Positions 43,895 through 53,102 of a stretch of DNA of 64,000 bases are shown one piece after another. The notes under the pieces are model-generated. The model was not told the DNA's origin. It worked only from the letters and a program-made list of their open reading frames with translations, and did no database searches. The stretch lies in NCBI GenBank assembly GCA_963704535.1, contig OY969916.1:4836001-4900000 (forward strand), read 5' to 3'. The number at the start of each line of letters is the position of its first letter. The stretch's first letter is position 1. The DNA is from G963704535 sp963704535 (GTDB taxonomy: Bacteria > Chloroflexota > Chloroflexia > Chloroflexales > Roseiflexaceae). The translations under genes were made by a program, and so were the position numbers.

Positions 43895-45805
43895 GTGGCA
43901 GATTCCCCCACGATACCCCAGGCATCGGCCGATTTTGTGTTCGGCACGCTGGCGACCGACGACCTGCGCCTGGCGCACATGCGCGCGGCGCAGGCCGGCG
44001 TTGCACACGCCCACCGGCTTGAGCCGCCGGACCCATCGCCGGGCGAGCCGGTCACCGTCCACGTCAGCCTGGGGCCGCAGATCAGCGCCGAGCATGTGAC
44101 ATGCTACTACACGACCGACGGCCGCGAGCCGCAGGGCCGGCGCGGGAGCGCCACGCAGGGCGATACAGTGGAGCTGGCGCGCGCCGGGGTTGTGTGGAAC
44201 ACGTTGCTGTGGGGCTACTGCGAAGCGTGGGTGGGGAGCCTCCCGGCACAGCCGGCCGGAACATTGGTGCGCTACCGGATCGAGACCTGGTCGCCCCACG
44301 GCGAGGAGTCGCGCTGGGCCAGCGAAATAGCGGGCGTGGTGGTGGGGGAGCGCCCGGATAACCTCCACGCCGACGACGAGCGCCTGTTCGCCGTGTCTAT
44401 CGACCGGCCGCTGTGGCCGCTCCGCCGCACCGGCAGCTACGCCTACCACGTCGACCAGGATCGCGTGCCGGACTGGCTGCGCGACGCCGTGATCTACCAC
44501 GTATTCATCGATCGGTTCAACCCCGGCGGCGGGAAGCCCTTCGCCGCGCCGCCGACGCTGGGCGGATTCTTCGGCGGCACGATCCGCGGTGTGACCGAGC
44601 AACTGGAGTATATCGCCGCGCTCGGCACGACCTGCCTGTGGCTTTCTCCGCTGTTCCCCAGCCCCTCGCACCACGGCTACGACGCGACCGACTACCAGGG
44701 GATCGAGCCGCGGCTGGGCAGCGCGGAGGACCTGCGCGAGCTGATCGACGCGGCCCACGCGCGCGGCATCCGCGTGATCCTCGACTATGTCGTCAACCAC
44801 GTCTCGATCGAGCACCCGGCCTTTCGGAGCGCGCTGAATAATCAGCAGAGCCCTGAGGCGGGCTGGTTCACCTTCACGCGCTGGCCCGACCAGTACCTGA
44901 GCTTTTTCGGCGTGCCGGAGCTGCCACAGATCGACAGCAACTCGCCGGGCGCGCAGGCGTATATGATCGAGCACGCCCGCGCCTGGCTGCGGCAGGGGAT
45001 CGACGGCTTCCGCCTGGACTACGCCAATGGCCCATCGCACGCCTTCTGGAGCATGTTTCGCGCGGCGACCAGGGAGGTCAAACATGACAGCATCACCCTG
45101 GGCGAGGTCGTCGAGACGGCGGCGCTGCAAAGCACCTACCAGGGCCGCATGGACGGGTGTCTGGACTTCTTGCTGCTCCAGGCGCTGCGCCAGTTCTTCG
45201 CGTTCAGCACGCTGACGCCCGCGGCCTTCGACACGCTTCTGCGCCGGCACCTGGCCTTCTTCCCGGCCGACTTCGCGCTGCCGTCATTCCTCGACAACCA
45301 CGACATGAATCGGTTCCTGTGGGTGATCGGCGGCGACACGCGGCGGCTCAAGCTGGCGGCGCTGTGCCAGTTCACGCTGCCACACCCGCCGATCGTCTAC
45401 TATGGCACCGAGGTCGGCCTTTCGCAGCAGCGCGATGTGCGACGCGCCGACGGCAGCGGGCACCCGGAAGAGTCGCGCCTGCCGATGCTGTGGGGGGCGG
45501 CGCAGGACCAGGAGTTGCTGGACTTCTACCGCCGGCTGGCCGGCCTGCGGCGCGCGACGCCGGGGGTCTGGCGCGGTACACGCCGCACGATGATCGCCGA
45601 CGAGCAGAGTGGGCTGTATAGCTATAGCTGCGCCGACGATCAGCACCAAGTCATCGTGTGCTTGAATAATGGCGGGCTCCCGCAGGCGATCCCACTGCCG
45701 GACGGGCACCTCGCGCTGGCGACCGACGCGACGACGACGCTGGAGCGCGGCGTGCTGACTCTGCCGGCGTTCGGAGGGGCTGTGGTGGTCGGCCCGGCTT
45801 CGTGA
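43895..45805 (+). CDS. GH13 alpha-amylase/neopullulanase-type enzyme
   Basis: A 636-aa cytosolic-type glycoside hydrolase (no signal peptide). An N-terminal beta-sandwich (residues about 30-160, VTCYYTTDGREPQGRRG) precedes the GH13 barrel: AVIYHVFIDRFNPG, conserved region I DYVVNHVS, region II GIDGFRLDYANG (nucleophile Asp), region III TLGEVVE (acid/base Glu), region IV FLDNHDMNR. The large N-domain resembles neopullulanase/cyclomaltodextrinase enzymes that cut short maltodextrins. GTG at 43895 with AGGAG upstream is preferred over a TTG at 43841 in the MITE edge. It diverges from glgP. Confidence 0.92.
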   Translation: MADSPTIPQASADFVFGTLATDDLRLAHMRAAQAGVAHAHRLEPPDPSPGEPVTVHVSLGPQISAEHVTCYYTTDGREPQGRRGSATQGDTVELARAGVVWNTLLWGYCEAWVGSLPAQPAGTLVRYRIETWSPHGEESRWASEIAGVVVGERPDNLHADDERLFAVSIDRPLWPLRRTGSYAYHVDQDRVPDWLRDAVIYHVFIDRFNPGGGKPFAAPPTLGGFFGGTIRGVTEQLEYIAALGTTCLWLSPLFPSPSHHGYDATDYQGIEPRLGSAEDLRELIDAAHARGIRVILDYVVNHVSIEHPAFRSALNNQQSPEAGWFTFTRWPDQYLSFFGVPELPQIDSNSPGAQAYMIEHARAWLRQGIDGFRLDYANGPSHAFWSMFRAATREVKHDSITLGEVVETAALQSTYQGRMDGCLDFLLLQALRQFFAFSTLTPAAFDTLLRRHLAFFPADFALPSFLDNHDMNRFLWVIGGDTRRLKLAALCQFTLPHPPIVYYGTEVGLSQQRDVRRADGSGHPEESRLPMLWGAAQDQELLDFYRRLAGLRRATPGVWRGTRRTMIADEQSGLYSYSCADDQHQVIVCLNNGGLPQAIPLPDGHLALATDATTTLERGVLTLPAFGGAVVVGPAS

Positions 45806-45904
45806 AGCCTTCCAGCCACAAATGAATTTGTGGCCTGAAACCGCAAACACGTTGAAACGTGTTCGGGAGCAAACTCAACGTGTTTGAACACGTTTGCTGC
45901 TTTC

Positions 45905-46006
45905 AGAGACTGTTTGAAAAGGGGGAGTTTGAGGGGGCCGCCCCTCAAGAATCACCTTTCCACCACGGAGCAGGGGCGAGGCAATGCCCTTTTCAAACAG
46001 TTTCTC
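45905..46006. repeat. Family A MITE
   Basis: AGAGACTGTTTGAAAAGGG and CCCTTTTCAAACAGTTTCTC form good terminal inverted repeats. It lies 36 bp upstream of the next gene. Just before it, 45847-45894 has AACACGTTGAAACGTGTT-type palindromes. Confidence 0.88.
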
Positions 46007-46041
46007 AGGCATCGAATTCATTCGATGATAACCGAAGTTCT

Positions 46042-48664
46042 ATGGCCGAAACAGGTGCCCGCACAGATCTAGGCGCGTGGAGCAAGGTCACACGGGTGGG
46101 CCGGGCCGTCTCCTGGGCGCTCTGCGGCATCCTGGGGCTGGCGGTCGCCGCTCACCTGCTGTTCTTCGCGATCCACGCGACCCACTCGTTCAGCTACCCC
46201 TACCCGCTCGACTACGGCGAGGGACCGCTGCTGGGCCAGGTACACCTGCTCCGCGTCGGGACGCCGATCTGGCGGCTCTACGCCGACCCCGCCGCCCCAC
46301 CGTACGCGGTCGTCAACTACCCGCCGGTCTATCACGCGCTGGCGGCCCTGGTTGCGCTCCCTTTCGACGCGCCCGGCGGCACGCTGCTGGCCGGTCGGCT
46401 CGTCTCGCTGGCGGCGACGGTCGCGGCGGTCGTGGCGTTGTGGCGCTTGTCCGGCTCTCCCTCTCCCCCTCTCCCCCTCTCGCAGGAATGGGAGAGAGTG
46501 AGAGGCGCACTCACCCGCCTGCTGATTGTGCTGGCGTTCCTGGCGCTGCCGATCGTGCGCGAGTGGGCGGTGGTGATGCGCGTCGATATGCTCGGCGTGT
46601 GCCTGGGGCTGTGGGGGCTGCTGATCGTGCGACGAAACGCCGGGACCGGGCGCGTCTTGTGGGCCGCGCTCCCGCTCACGCTCGGCGTGCTGGTGAAGCC
46701 CTCGCTGCTGGCCGCGCCGGCCGCCGCGCTGCTCTGGCTGTTCTTCCGCGACCGGCGGCGGGCGCTGCTCCTGGCGCTGGCGATCGGCGCCGGCGGCGGG
46801 CTGGCCTACGTGCTGCTGGAGAGCGCCAGCGGCGGCTGGTTCACCGCCCACGTCCTGGCGGCCAATATCAACGACTGGCAGCCGAAGCTCGCCTACGGAT
46901 TCTGGCGCGACCAGATGATCATTCTGTGGCCATTGGTAGCCGCCGGCGTCCTGGGCGGGCTGGCGGGCCGCCTGCTGCGCGAGCCGGTCGGCCAGGCGGG
47001 AAGCAATATCACCCCGCAGATCGCGATCCTGCTCCCGCTGTACTACACGCTCTTCGGAGCGATCGACGCATACGGCGTCGGCAAGGTCGGTGCGTACGCG
47101 AACTACTTTCTGGAGTTCTACGCCGGGCTGATCTGGCTGGCCGCATCCACGGCCCGACCACAAAGAACCGAGAACCGAGAACCGAGAACCGAGAACCGAG
47201 AACCGAGAACTGAGGGGGAGAGGGGGAGAACATCCTCCATCCTCCATCCTCCATCCTCCATCCTCTATCCTCTATCCTCAATTCTCGTCGTGTTGTTCGT
47301 CATCGCCGCGCTGCTGCGCTACTACCCGACCTGGAGCGCGAACTACCTCAAGCTGGCCGGGATCATCGAGCAGAGCAACCCGCCGCGGGTCGCCTTCGGT
47401 CGCTATGGCGTGTGGCAGGATCTGCGGCGCGAGCGCGACATCCTCGACACGCTCGGCGGCGTCAACGCGGCGCTGGTGGCCGAGGTGCGCGCGGCCGGGG
47501 CGCCGATCTTCACCGATGTGCCGGGGGTCGCGGCGCAGGCGGGGCAGCTCGCCCGAACTCCAGGCGTTCGAGCACCGCCAGCTCCTCGACGCCGGCCTGT
47601 GGGACCAGCGCACGCTCCTGCGCGACCTCGCCAACGGCCAGGTGCCGTTGGTCGTGCTCGACTACCTGGGCAACTGGCTGACGCCGGAGATGATCGCGCT
47701 GATCACCCATCGCTACGGGCAGGAAGGCTCGCGCGGCACCTATGACTTGTACCGCCCGATCGACCCCGGCCCGCCGGTCGCCCTCGACCTCGATTTCGAG
47801 GCCGGGCTGCGGCTGGCCGGGTACCACCTGCGCCCGCCGCTCGGCACCCGGGCCTACGACGGCGGCGATACGGTGCTGCTGATGTTGGACTGGCGGCGTA
47901 CGTCGGACGCGCCCCCGGCAAGCTACGAGGTCGTCGCGCAACTGACCGACGAGGCCGGCCAGGTGCTGCTGGAGACGACCCGGCCGCTGCTCTACGGCGC
48001 GTTCCCGCCCGCCGCCTGGCCCGACGATGGCCTCGTGCAGCACATACAGCCGATCGTGCTGCCGCCCGAGCTTCCGGCCCGCACCTACCAGCTCGCGGTC
48101 ACGCTGCGGGCGGGCGGGCGCGACCTGGCCGCGCCGCGCGCCATCGCGGCGCTGCCGGTGCAGGAGCCGGTCGGCCGCATCCTGGGCGATGGCGGCTACT
48201 TCGTCCCCGCGCCGCTGCTTGAGGCGTGGCAGCGCGCCGGCGGCTACGATGGCCCTGGCGACCCACTCATGCCGGCGATGCCTTTCCCCGACGCCACGCT
48301 CCAGTGCTTCGCGCGCGCCTGCCTGCGGCTCGAGGGCACCTACCTCAGCCGCCTACCGCTCGGCGAACTGATCCACCTGGCTGACGCCGGGCTACAGCCG
48401 GCCCCGGCGCAGGGCGAGGAACGAGGCTTCCCGCAAACGGGGCTGTTCATGCGGGGGGACTTCCTGGCCTACTGGCAGGAGAATGGCGGCGTGGCGGTCT
48501 TTGGCCCCCCAATCTCAGCAGAGCTTATTCGCGGCGACCGGATCGTGCAATACACCCGCTACGCCCGGCTTGAGCGCGCACTCGACGGGGGAGCCGTACG
48601 GGTGGGGAACCTGGGCGAGGAGTTCTTACGCCTGCCGGGCGGTGTGCCCTATCGCTGGCCTTAG
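46042..48664 (+). pseudogene. GT39-like membrane glycosyltransferase, frameshifted
   Basis: The first frame (46042 to about 47560) encodes about ten membrane helices with the GT-C style loop YPYPLDYGEGPLLGQVHLLR (DYGEGP) after the first helix, typical of GT39/ArnT-like sugar transferases using polyprenyl-phosphate donors. The second frame (about 47555-48664) continues with LQAFEHRQLLDAGLWDQRTL, NWLTPEMIALITHRYG and a beta-rich extracytoplasmic domain. A one-base shift near 47550-47570 rejoins them into about 874 aa. Unrepaired, the first frame ends at 47745. In-frame repeat inserts (46454-46504 and 47158-47285, seven-fold GAACCGA and CATCCTC heptamers) sit between helices. It could be live if the shift is a sequence error. 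Confidence 0.75.
47158..47285. repeat. Heptamer repeats inside a coding frame
   Basis: About seven GAACCGA units are followed by about seven CATCCTC/TATCCTC units. They are translated in frame as a charged TENREPR-type repeat and then SSILHPP-type residues. Confidence 0.85.
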
Positions 48665-48776
48665 AAAGGGGGAGTTTGAGGGGCGGCCCCTCAAGAAGCC
48701 CTTTTCCACTGGCCATAGAAAGGGGGAGTTTGAGGGGCGGCCCCTCAAGAATCCCTTTTCCACCACGAACAGTTTG
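48664..48776. repeat. Two tandem family A core fragments
   Basis: AGAAAGGGGGAGTTTGAGGG with palindrome GAGGGGCGGCCCCTC and CTTTTCCAC occurs twice (48664-48709 and 48717-48766). The outer terminal repeats are missing. It lies directly between the GT39-like gene and the TnpB element. Confidence 0.8.
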
Positions 48777-48835
48777 TGACGGCTCCCAGGGCCGAGGCAC
48801 CTGGGCTTCTGACTGTGCCGCCCCACAGTCATCTA

Positions 48836-49333
48836 TCACAACCGGAGTGTTTGGAGACCTCGATGCAAGATATTGAGCGCTGCATTCTTATCACGATCCA
48901 TCACCAGCCCGCAATGTGGGCAGGTGTGGGTGCGCTCGCTCAACTTCTTTTCGACCAGCTCACCGCAATGAGAGCACATCTTGGACGTATCGCGGGGGTT
49001 CACCAGGATGACCAATCGGCCAGCTTCTTCCGCTTTGCTGATCGTCATACTGACAAACTGGCTCCATGCCACGTCCATAATGCTTTTGCGCATCCCACGC
49101 CCTTTGCTCACTCCCATTTGCTGTGGCTCAAGGTCTTCAAACACGATCACCTGATAGGTATTCACCAGTTCACGGCTGCGCTTGTGTGCAAAGTCCGAGC
49201 GTCGATTGGCGATCCGTTCATGAATGTGCGCCAATGCCTTCTTGCGATGCCGATTCTCATCCCACTTTTGGGCATTCTTAGCGGCATCCTTCAACTTCTG
49301 CGCACGCTTGAGGTCGGCTTCGTCACGGCGATA
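48836..49333 (-). pseudogene. tnpB: TnpB, C-terminal fragment
   Basis: This is the second part of the interrupted TnpB RNA-guided nuclease. It holds HERIANRRSDFAHKRSRELV, RuvC-II VIVFEDLEP with the catalytic Glu, the zinc finger (CSHCG and CPHCG), and RuvC-III DRDKNAALNIL with the Asp. In the present sequence it is in frame with the 3' end of the inserted IS630 transposase, so it could be made as a fusion tail. Confidence 0.85.
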
Positions 49334-50295
49334 TAGCGAAGAGCAAAACCATTGATCCATATTAGGAAGGAACCGATAGCCACAATGCAGGAAAAAGGCG
49401 CGAGCATCGGCGGCCGTAATCTGGGACAAGGCAGTTGCGATGGCCGCTTGCAACGCCTCACGGGTGCGAGCAGCTGCGTGACGCAATGCGGCTTTAATCT
49501 TGGCAAAGGCCAGCTCAATCGGTGAATAATCGGGCGAATAAGGCGGCAGATACACCAAAGTACAGCCGCACGCGGCGATAATCTCCTTCACCCGTGAGCT
49601 TTTGTGGGCGCTGAGATTATCAAGCAGCACGAGCTGACCTGGGCGCAAGCTCGGTGCCAACACTTGCTCAAGGTAGCTGGTAAAGATCAGCCGATCTACC
49701 CCACCCTCAACCACCATCGCTGGCCCCATACCCTGCGCGCTCAGGCTGGCGATGGTGGTGGTATTGATCGGGGTATTGCGGGGCACATCACTGAACGCGC
49801 GTTCGCCAATCGGTGCCCAGGCATGTGTGGGATGCAGATCCAGATTGCTGCCGAACTCGTCCAGCACCACGATGTCGCAGGCATCCAAGCTGACTTGCTG
49901 GAGCGCGAACAGAGCACGTTGCCACGGATCGCGTTCGCTGGCCCTCAGTGTCTTTTTTTTCGCGACCAGCCCAAGCGGCGGAAGGCGCGCGCGATGGTCC
50001 AAGGGCTGAGAGAGGTGCCCTGGTCGGCATTCCACAGGGCGGCGTGCTCGGCGAGAGTGGCATCGGGAGCCGCCTCCAACTGGATACGCAGGAGGGTTTG
50101 CTGATCGGAAGTGATGATGGTAGCACGACCGGAGGGACGTAGGGGAGTGAGATCGCCTTTGGTACGGCGCAGGTGGAGCCAGCGCTTGATGCTGCCCAGG
50201 CTGACTTGGAAGATGCGGACAGCGTCGGCACGGGTCATACCGGCATCGAGGGCAGAGAGCACGCGCGTGCGTAAGTCGACTGAATATGGTTGCAT
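49334..50295 (-). CDS. IS630 transposase in two frames joined by -1 frameshift
   Basis: Frame A (50295-49945) encodes the helix-turn-helix half (MQPYSVDLRTRVLSALDAGM ... VRIFQVSLGSIKRWL). Frame B encodes the DDE half: VVLDEFGSNLDLHP (D), LVLLDNLSAHKSSRV (D), LPPYSPDYSPIELAFAKIK (E). They overlap at eight A residues on the coding strand (49963-49970 as T on plus). A AAA AAA in the zero frame allows a -1 slip into AAG ACA CTG. Frame B has no stop inside the element and runs through the right junction into the TnpB C-terminal half. Confidence 0.87.
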
Positions 50296-50338
50296 AGCTC
50301 TTACTATACCATAAGATCAATAGTTTTGCTCTTCGCTA
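49334..50338 (-). mobile_element. IS630-family insertion sequence nested in tnpB
   Basis: The terminal inverted repeats are TAGCGAAGAGCAAAACC at 49334-49350 and the reverse complement (TAGCGAAGAGCAAAACT) ending at 50338, continuing ATTGATC with one mismatch. TA is duplicated at both sides (49332-49333, 50339-50340), the usual target of this family. Removing 49334-50340 restores tnpB without a lost or gained base. Confidence 0.9.
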
Positions 50339-50955
50339 TAGAAGCGTGGGTTCTCGATCTGTTCACCGTTCGAGAGGGTGGCGAACGAGGAGAGCCCGAC
50401 ATCCACGCCCGTAATGTGCTCAGTCAGTGGCAAAGGATGCGCCTCCGTCTCACAGGAAAAGCAAGCATACCACTTACCAGTACGCGAGCGAGTGAGTGTG
50501 ACCGTCTTGGGCGTTCCCTCTATGGGCCGATGCAAGACCACCTGTACCGCGCCGATCTTACTCACAATCAATCGATCGTCCTCGATCCGCACACCGTTCC
50601 CGTATTGCGGATAGGTGATGCTATCGTAGCGCCCGAAGCTCTTGAATCGCGGATACCCAGGATCGTCAGCCCCCTCTCTCACGCGGCGAAAGAAGGCTTG
50701 AAACGCCAGATCAACGCGCTGAGTGACGTTCTGCAAGACCTGGCTATGCACCAGCTTGAGTGACGGTCCCGTTTCCTTCCAGAGCGGCAGCATGGCCTTC
50801 GTCTCATACCAGGAGAGCGAAATGCCCTGCTCATAGGCATCTCGGCGGGTCGCAAGCGTCTGGTTGTACACCCAGCGACACGCTTCCAACATCGCATTCA
50901 GGATGCGCCGCTGGCCGTTCGTGAGATAGATGCGGTATTTGAAGGCTTTTCGCAT
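50339..50955 (-). pseudogene. tnpB: TnpB, N-terminal fragment
   Basis: Start MRKAFKYRIYLTNGQRRIL, then the TnpB helical region (YNQTLATRRDAYEQG), the wedge/REC segment RFKSFGRYDSITYPQYG and RuvC-I GVDVGLSSFATLSNGEQ with the first catalytic Asp. The IS630 insertion follows NPRFY and adds SEEQNY before a stop. Joined to the other fragment it would read NPRFYRRDEADLKRAQ, about 370 aa, a normal TnpB length. Without the insertion all RuvC residues would be present. Confidence 0.88.
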
Positions 50956-51075
50956 ACGTTTAGTGTAGCACAAGCCCACCTAAATCACAACATCTGTTCT
51001 GGTCTAAAGCGGTTAAAACGAGTAAAGGGCGTGCTCTCCCAAGGCTAAAGCTCCTGGGGTTTACGCCCTCCTTTT

Positions 51076-52113
51076 CTAAAATCGCTGGAAATACGCGAAC
51101 AGCTCAGAGCGAACGGCGTCCAGCATCTTCAGCTTGGCGGTCACGAGCTTAATGCCTAGCTTGCTGGTTACGGGGTAGAGCAGATCAAACACGTCCTGCG
51201 ACTTCACGTGGATCTCTTTCGGCATCATGCCGGCCTGCTCGGCCATATCCAGCAACCGATCGCGAAAGGCCGCCCGATACTCCGAGCGCGGCGCCATTTG
51301 GGTATCGAGGATCATCCCCGAGCCAGGATCGACCCACAGCGACATATACGGAAAGTACGGCCGCTGATCGCGCGTTTCCTGAACCGGACTCGGCGCAAAG
51401 AACACATCGGCCTCCCAGATCGTCTGGCGAATGGCGGCCCGCTGCTTGATCCGCCGCACGCGCAGCTCATCGACCGGGCGATCAACGACCTGCTCTTCGC
51501 CCAACGGCTCGGGCTGCCGCCACTGATCGCGCCAGACCACTCCTTCACTCGTCTGCTCGGGCGTTCGCACCAGGTACAGGTCGCGCTTGGGTGGCTTGAG
51601 CAGCTTGCGATTCTGCTTAAAACGTAGGGCAACATCGAGGGCCTGCTGGAGCGCGACGGTTAAGAAGCGCGCCTCATCGCCGGTCACAAACCAGGGCTGA
51701 TAGCCGGGCAGGTAGCTCCTGAACGCCGGCCACACATTGCGGCCACGGAACTTCAGCCCCAGCTCCTTGATCACATTCAGATCACGCTTGTCCAGCTCAT
51801 TGCGGTCCTCGAACGAAGCCATCAAGCAGAGCTGAACGTGTAAAACGGCGTCCGCCGAGCGCAGCATCCCCGTCTGCATCTGGCGATAGCCCTCCAGACC
51901 TTTGGTTCCCAGGTAGACTGCAAGCGCAAATACCTCGCCAAGATTGCCCAGTACGCAGCAGTAGCCGATCTCGTCGGTCTCCGGATTCTGCACGCCGAAC
52001 AGGTCCGAGTCCAGCATCCAGGTCCAGCACTCGATCTGTTTGAACGTAACGGCGGCATCATACAGCGCCCGCAGATCATGCCTCTCCGGCTCCACGTTCT
52101 GCTGCTCGGTCAT
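51076..52113 (-). CDS. Hypothetical protein (possibly DUF6930/DUF7309-like)
   Basis: A 345-aa soluble protein. The N-terminal half has WTWMLDSDLFGVQNPETDEI, GYCCVLGNLGEVFALAVYLG and LGLKFRGRNVWPAFRSYLPG. The C-terminal half begins after a charged linker (PPKRDLYLVRTPEQ) and has PYMSLWVDPGSGMILDTQMA and PKEIHVKSQDVFDLL. The two-part layout resembles uncharacterised proteins carrying DUF7309 and DUF6930; this is from memory and not searched. It is a single gene, flanked by a TnpB element and MITE repeats, so it may have been acquired. Confidence 0.7.
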   Translation of the reverse strand: MTEQQNVEPERHDLRALYDAAVTFKQIECWTWMLDSDLFGVQNPETDEIGYCCVLGNLGEVFALAVYLGTKGLEGYRQMQTGMLRSADAVLHVQLCLMASFEDRNELDKRDLNVIKELGLKFRGRNVWPAFRSYLPGYQPWFVTGDEARFLTVALQQALDVALRFKQNRKLLKPPKRDLYLVRTPEQTSEGVVWRDQWRQPEPLGEEQVVDRPVDELRVRRIKQRAAIRQTIWEADVFFAPSPVQETRDQRPYFPYMSLWVDPGSGMILDTQMAPRSEYRAAFRDRLLDMAEQAGMMPKEIHVKSQDVFDLLYPVTSKLGIKLVTAKLKMLDAVRSELFAYFQRF

Positions 52114-52130
52114 AGTTGCCTCCGGCTCAG

Positions 52131-52278
52131 ATACAAGGTTTCGGGTCGCGCCATTCTACACGACAATCTGAGTGAGGGAACTAATGAGGGGCTGCCCCCT
52201 CAAACTCCCCCTTTTCTACCTGACAATCTGAGCGAGGGAACTAATGAGGGGCTGGCCCCTCAAACTCCCCTTTTTAGA
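52131..52278. repeat. Tandem family B half-elements
   Basis: ACAAGGTTTCGGGTCGCGCC begins the first copy. The unit GACAATCTGAGTGAGGGAAC with the palindrome GAGGGGCTGCCCCCTC occurs twice (52160-52217 and 52221-52277). It lies between the hypothetical gene and the GT2 pair. Confidence 0.8.
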
Positions 52279-52280
52279 TG

Positions 52281-53102
52281 CTACCGGCGCCGCACCGGCT
52301 GCTCGACCGAGGCGATCGGCAGCGGCTGATCGAGGCCCTGGTAGGCCCCACGCAGCGCGTTCCAGCGCACCACCAGGACATCGCGCAGGTTACGCAGCGA
52401 GTCGCGCAGCGGATCGACCTTGGTCTCGGTGCCATAGCGCCACAGCACCGGCACCTCGGCCACGCGGTAGCCGCGGCGGCGGGCCAGGAACAGCACCTCG
52501 ACATCGAACGCCGTGACCGCCGGGCCGCGCACCACCCGCGCCCGATCATCGTAGAGCCGCACGCGCTGAAACAGATCCTGCGCGACGGCATACCGAAACG
52601 CTTTGAAGCCGCACTGGGTATCCTGAATCCCACCCACCGCGACCACCCGCACGATCAGATTGAACACGCGCCCCATGAAGTGCCGGTAGCGCGGCTCGCC
52701 CTGGCGGCGCGCGCCCAGCCCCTCGCGCGAGCCGATCACCACATCGGCCCCGGCTGCGAAAGACTGCGCGACCTTCTCCCACTCCTCGATCGGCACCGCC
52801 AGGTCGGCGTCGGAAAAGAGCACATACTCGCCACGCGCCGCCAGCACCCCTTTACGCACCGTATAGCCTTTGCCGCGGTGATCCAGCCGCAGCAGCCGCA
52901 GCTCCGGGCGCTGCGCCATCAGCCGCTCGACCAGCGCCGCCGTGCCGTCGTCGCTGCCGTCGTCGGCCACGATCACCTCGAAGCGGTAGGGCTGGCGCTC
53001 CAGGTAGTCCAGGATCTGCGCCAGCGTATCGGGCAGCCGCTGCTCCTCGTTATACGCGGGCACGACCACGGACAGGTACGGCTGCTCGGGCGGGGTGTTC
53101 AC
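52281..53102 (-). CDS. GT2 glycosyltransferase, dolichyl/polyprenyl-phosphate glucosyltransferase type
   Basis: A 273-aa GT-A enzyme with VVVPAYNEEQRLPDTL, the nucleotide-binding IVADDGSDDGT, HRGKGYTVRKGVLAARGEY, the metal-binding FSDADLAVPIEEWEK and DTQCGFKAFRYAVA. This combination is typical of polyprenyl-phosphate beta-glucosyltransferases that load sugars on a lipid carrier at the inner membrane face. It overlaps the upstream GT2 gene by 4 bp (ATGA), so the two are translationally coupled and likely serve the same surface glycan. Confidence 0.88.
   Translation of the reverse strand: MNTPPEQPYLSVVVPAYNEEQRLPDTLAQILDYLERQPYRFEVIVADDGSDDGTAALVERLMAQRPELRLLRLDHRGKGYTVRKGVLAARGEYVLFSDADLAVPIEEWEKVAQSFAAGADVVIGSREGLGARRQGEPRYRHFMGRVFNLIVRVVAVGGIQDTQCGFKAFRYAVAQDLFQRVRLYDDRARVVRGPAVTAFDVEVLFLARRRGYRVAEVPVLWRYGTETKVDPLRDSLRNLRDVLVVRWNALRGAYQGLDQPLPIASVEQPVRRR

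Larger units (their letters stand above)
48780..51075 (-). mobile_element. TnpB-type (IS200/IS605 group) element, interrupted
   Basis: A tnpB gene without a tnpA partner. At its 3' side (48780-48835) are two small hairpins (CACAGT/ACTGTG and CCCAGG/CCTGGG), where such elements carry their right end and the omega RNA scaffold. Upstream (about 51029-51067) is an imperfect palindrome (CCCAAGGCTAAAGCTCCTGGG type) that would mark the left end. Exact boundaries are uncertain. Confidence 0.65.

Noticed and set aside
45859..46041. N-terminal extension of the GT39-like protein
   Set aside because: It is translated from a family A MITE and from palindromes just before it. The ATG at 46042 starts the recognisable protein.
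49334..50338. IS630 frame B and TnpB C-terminus as one native gene
   Set aside because: Inverted repeats, TA duplication and clean restoration of TnpB on removal show this is an insertion product.
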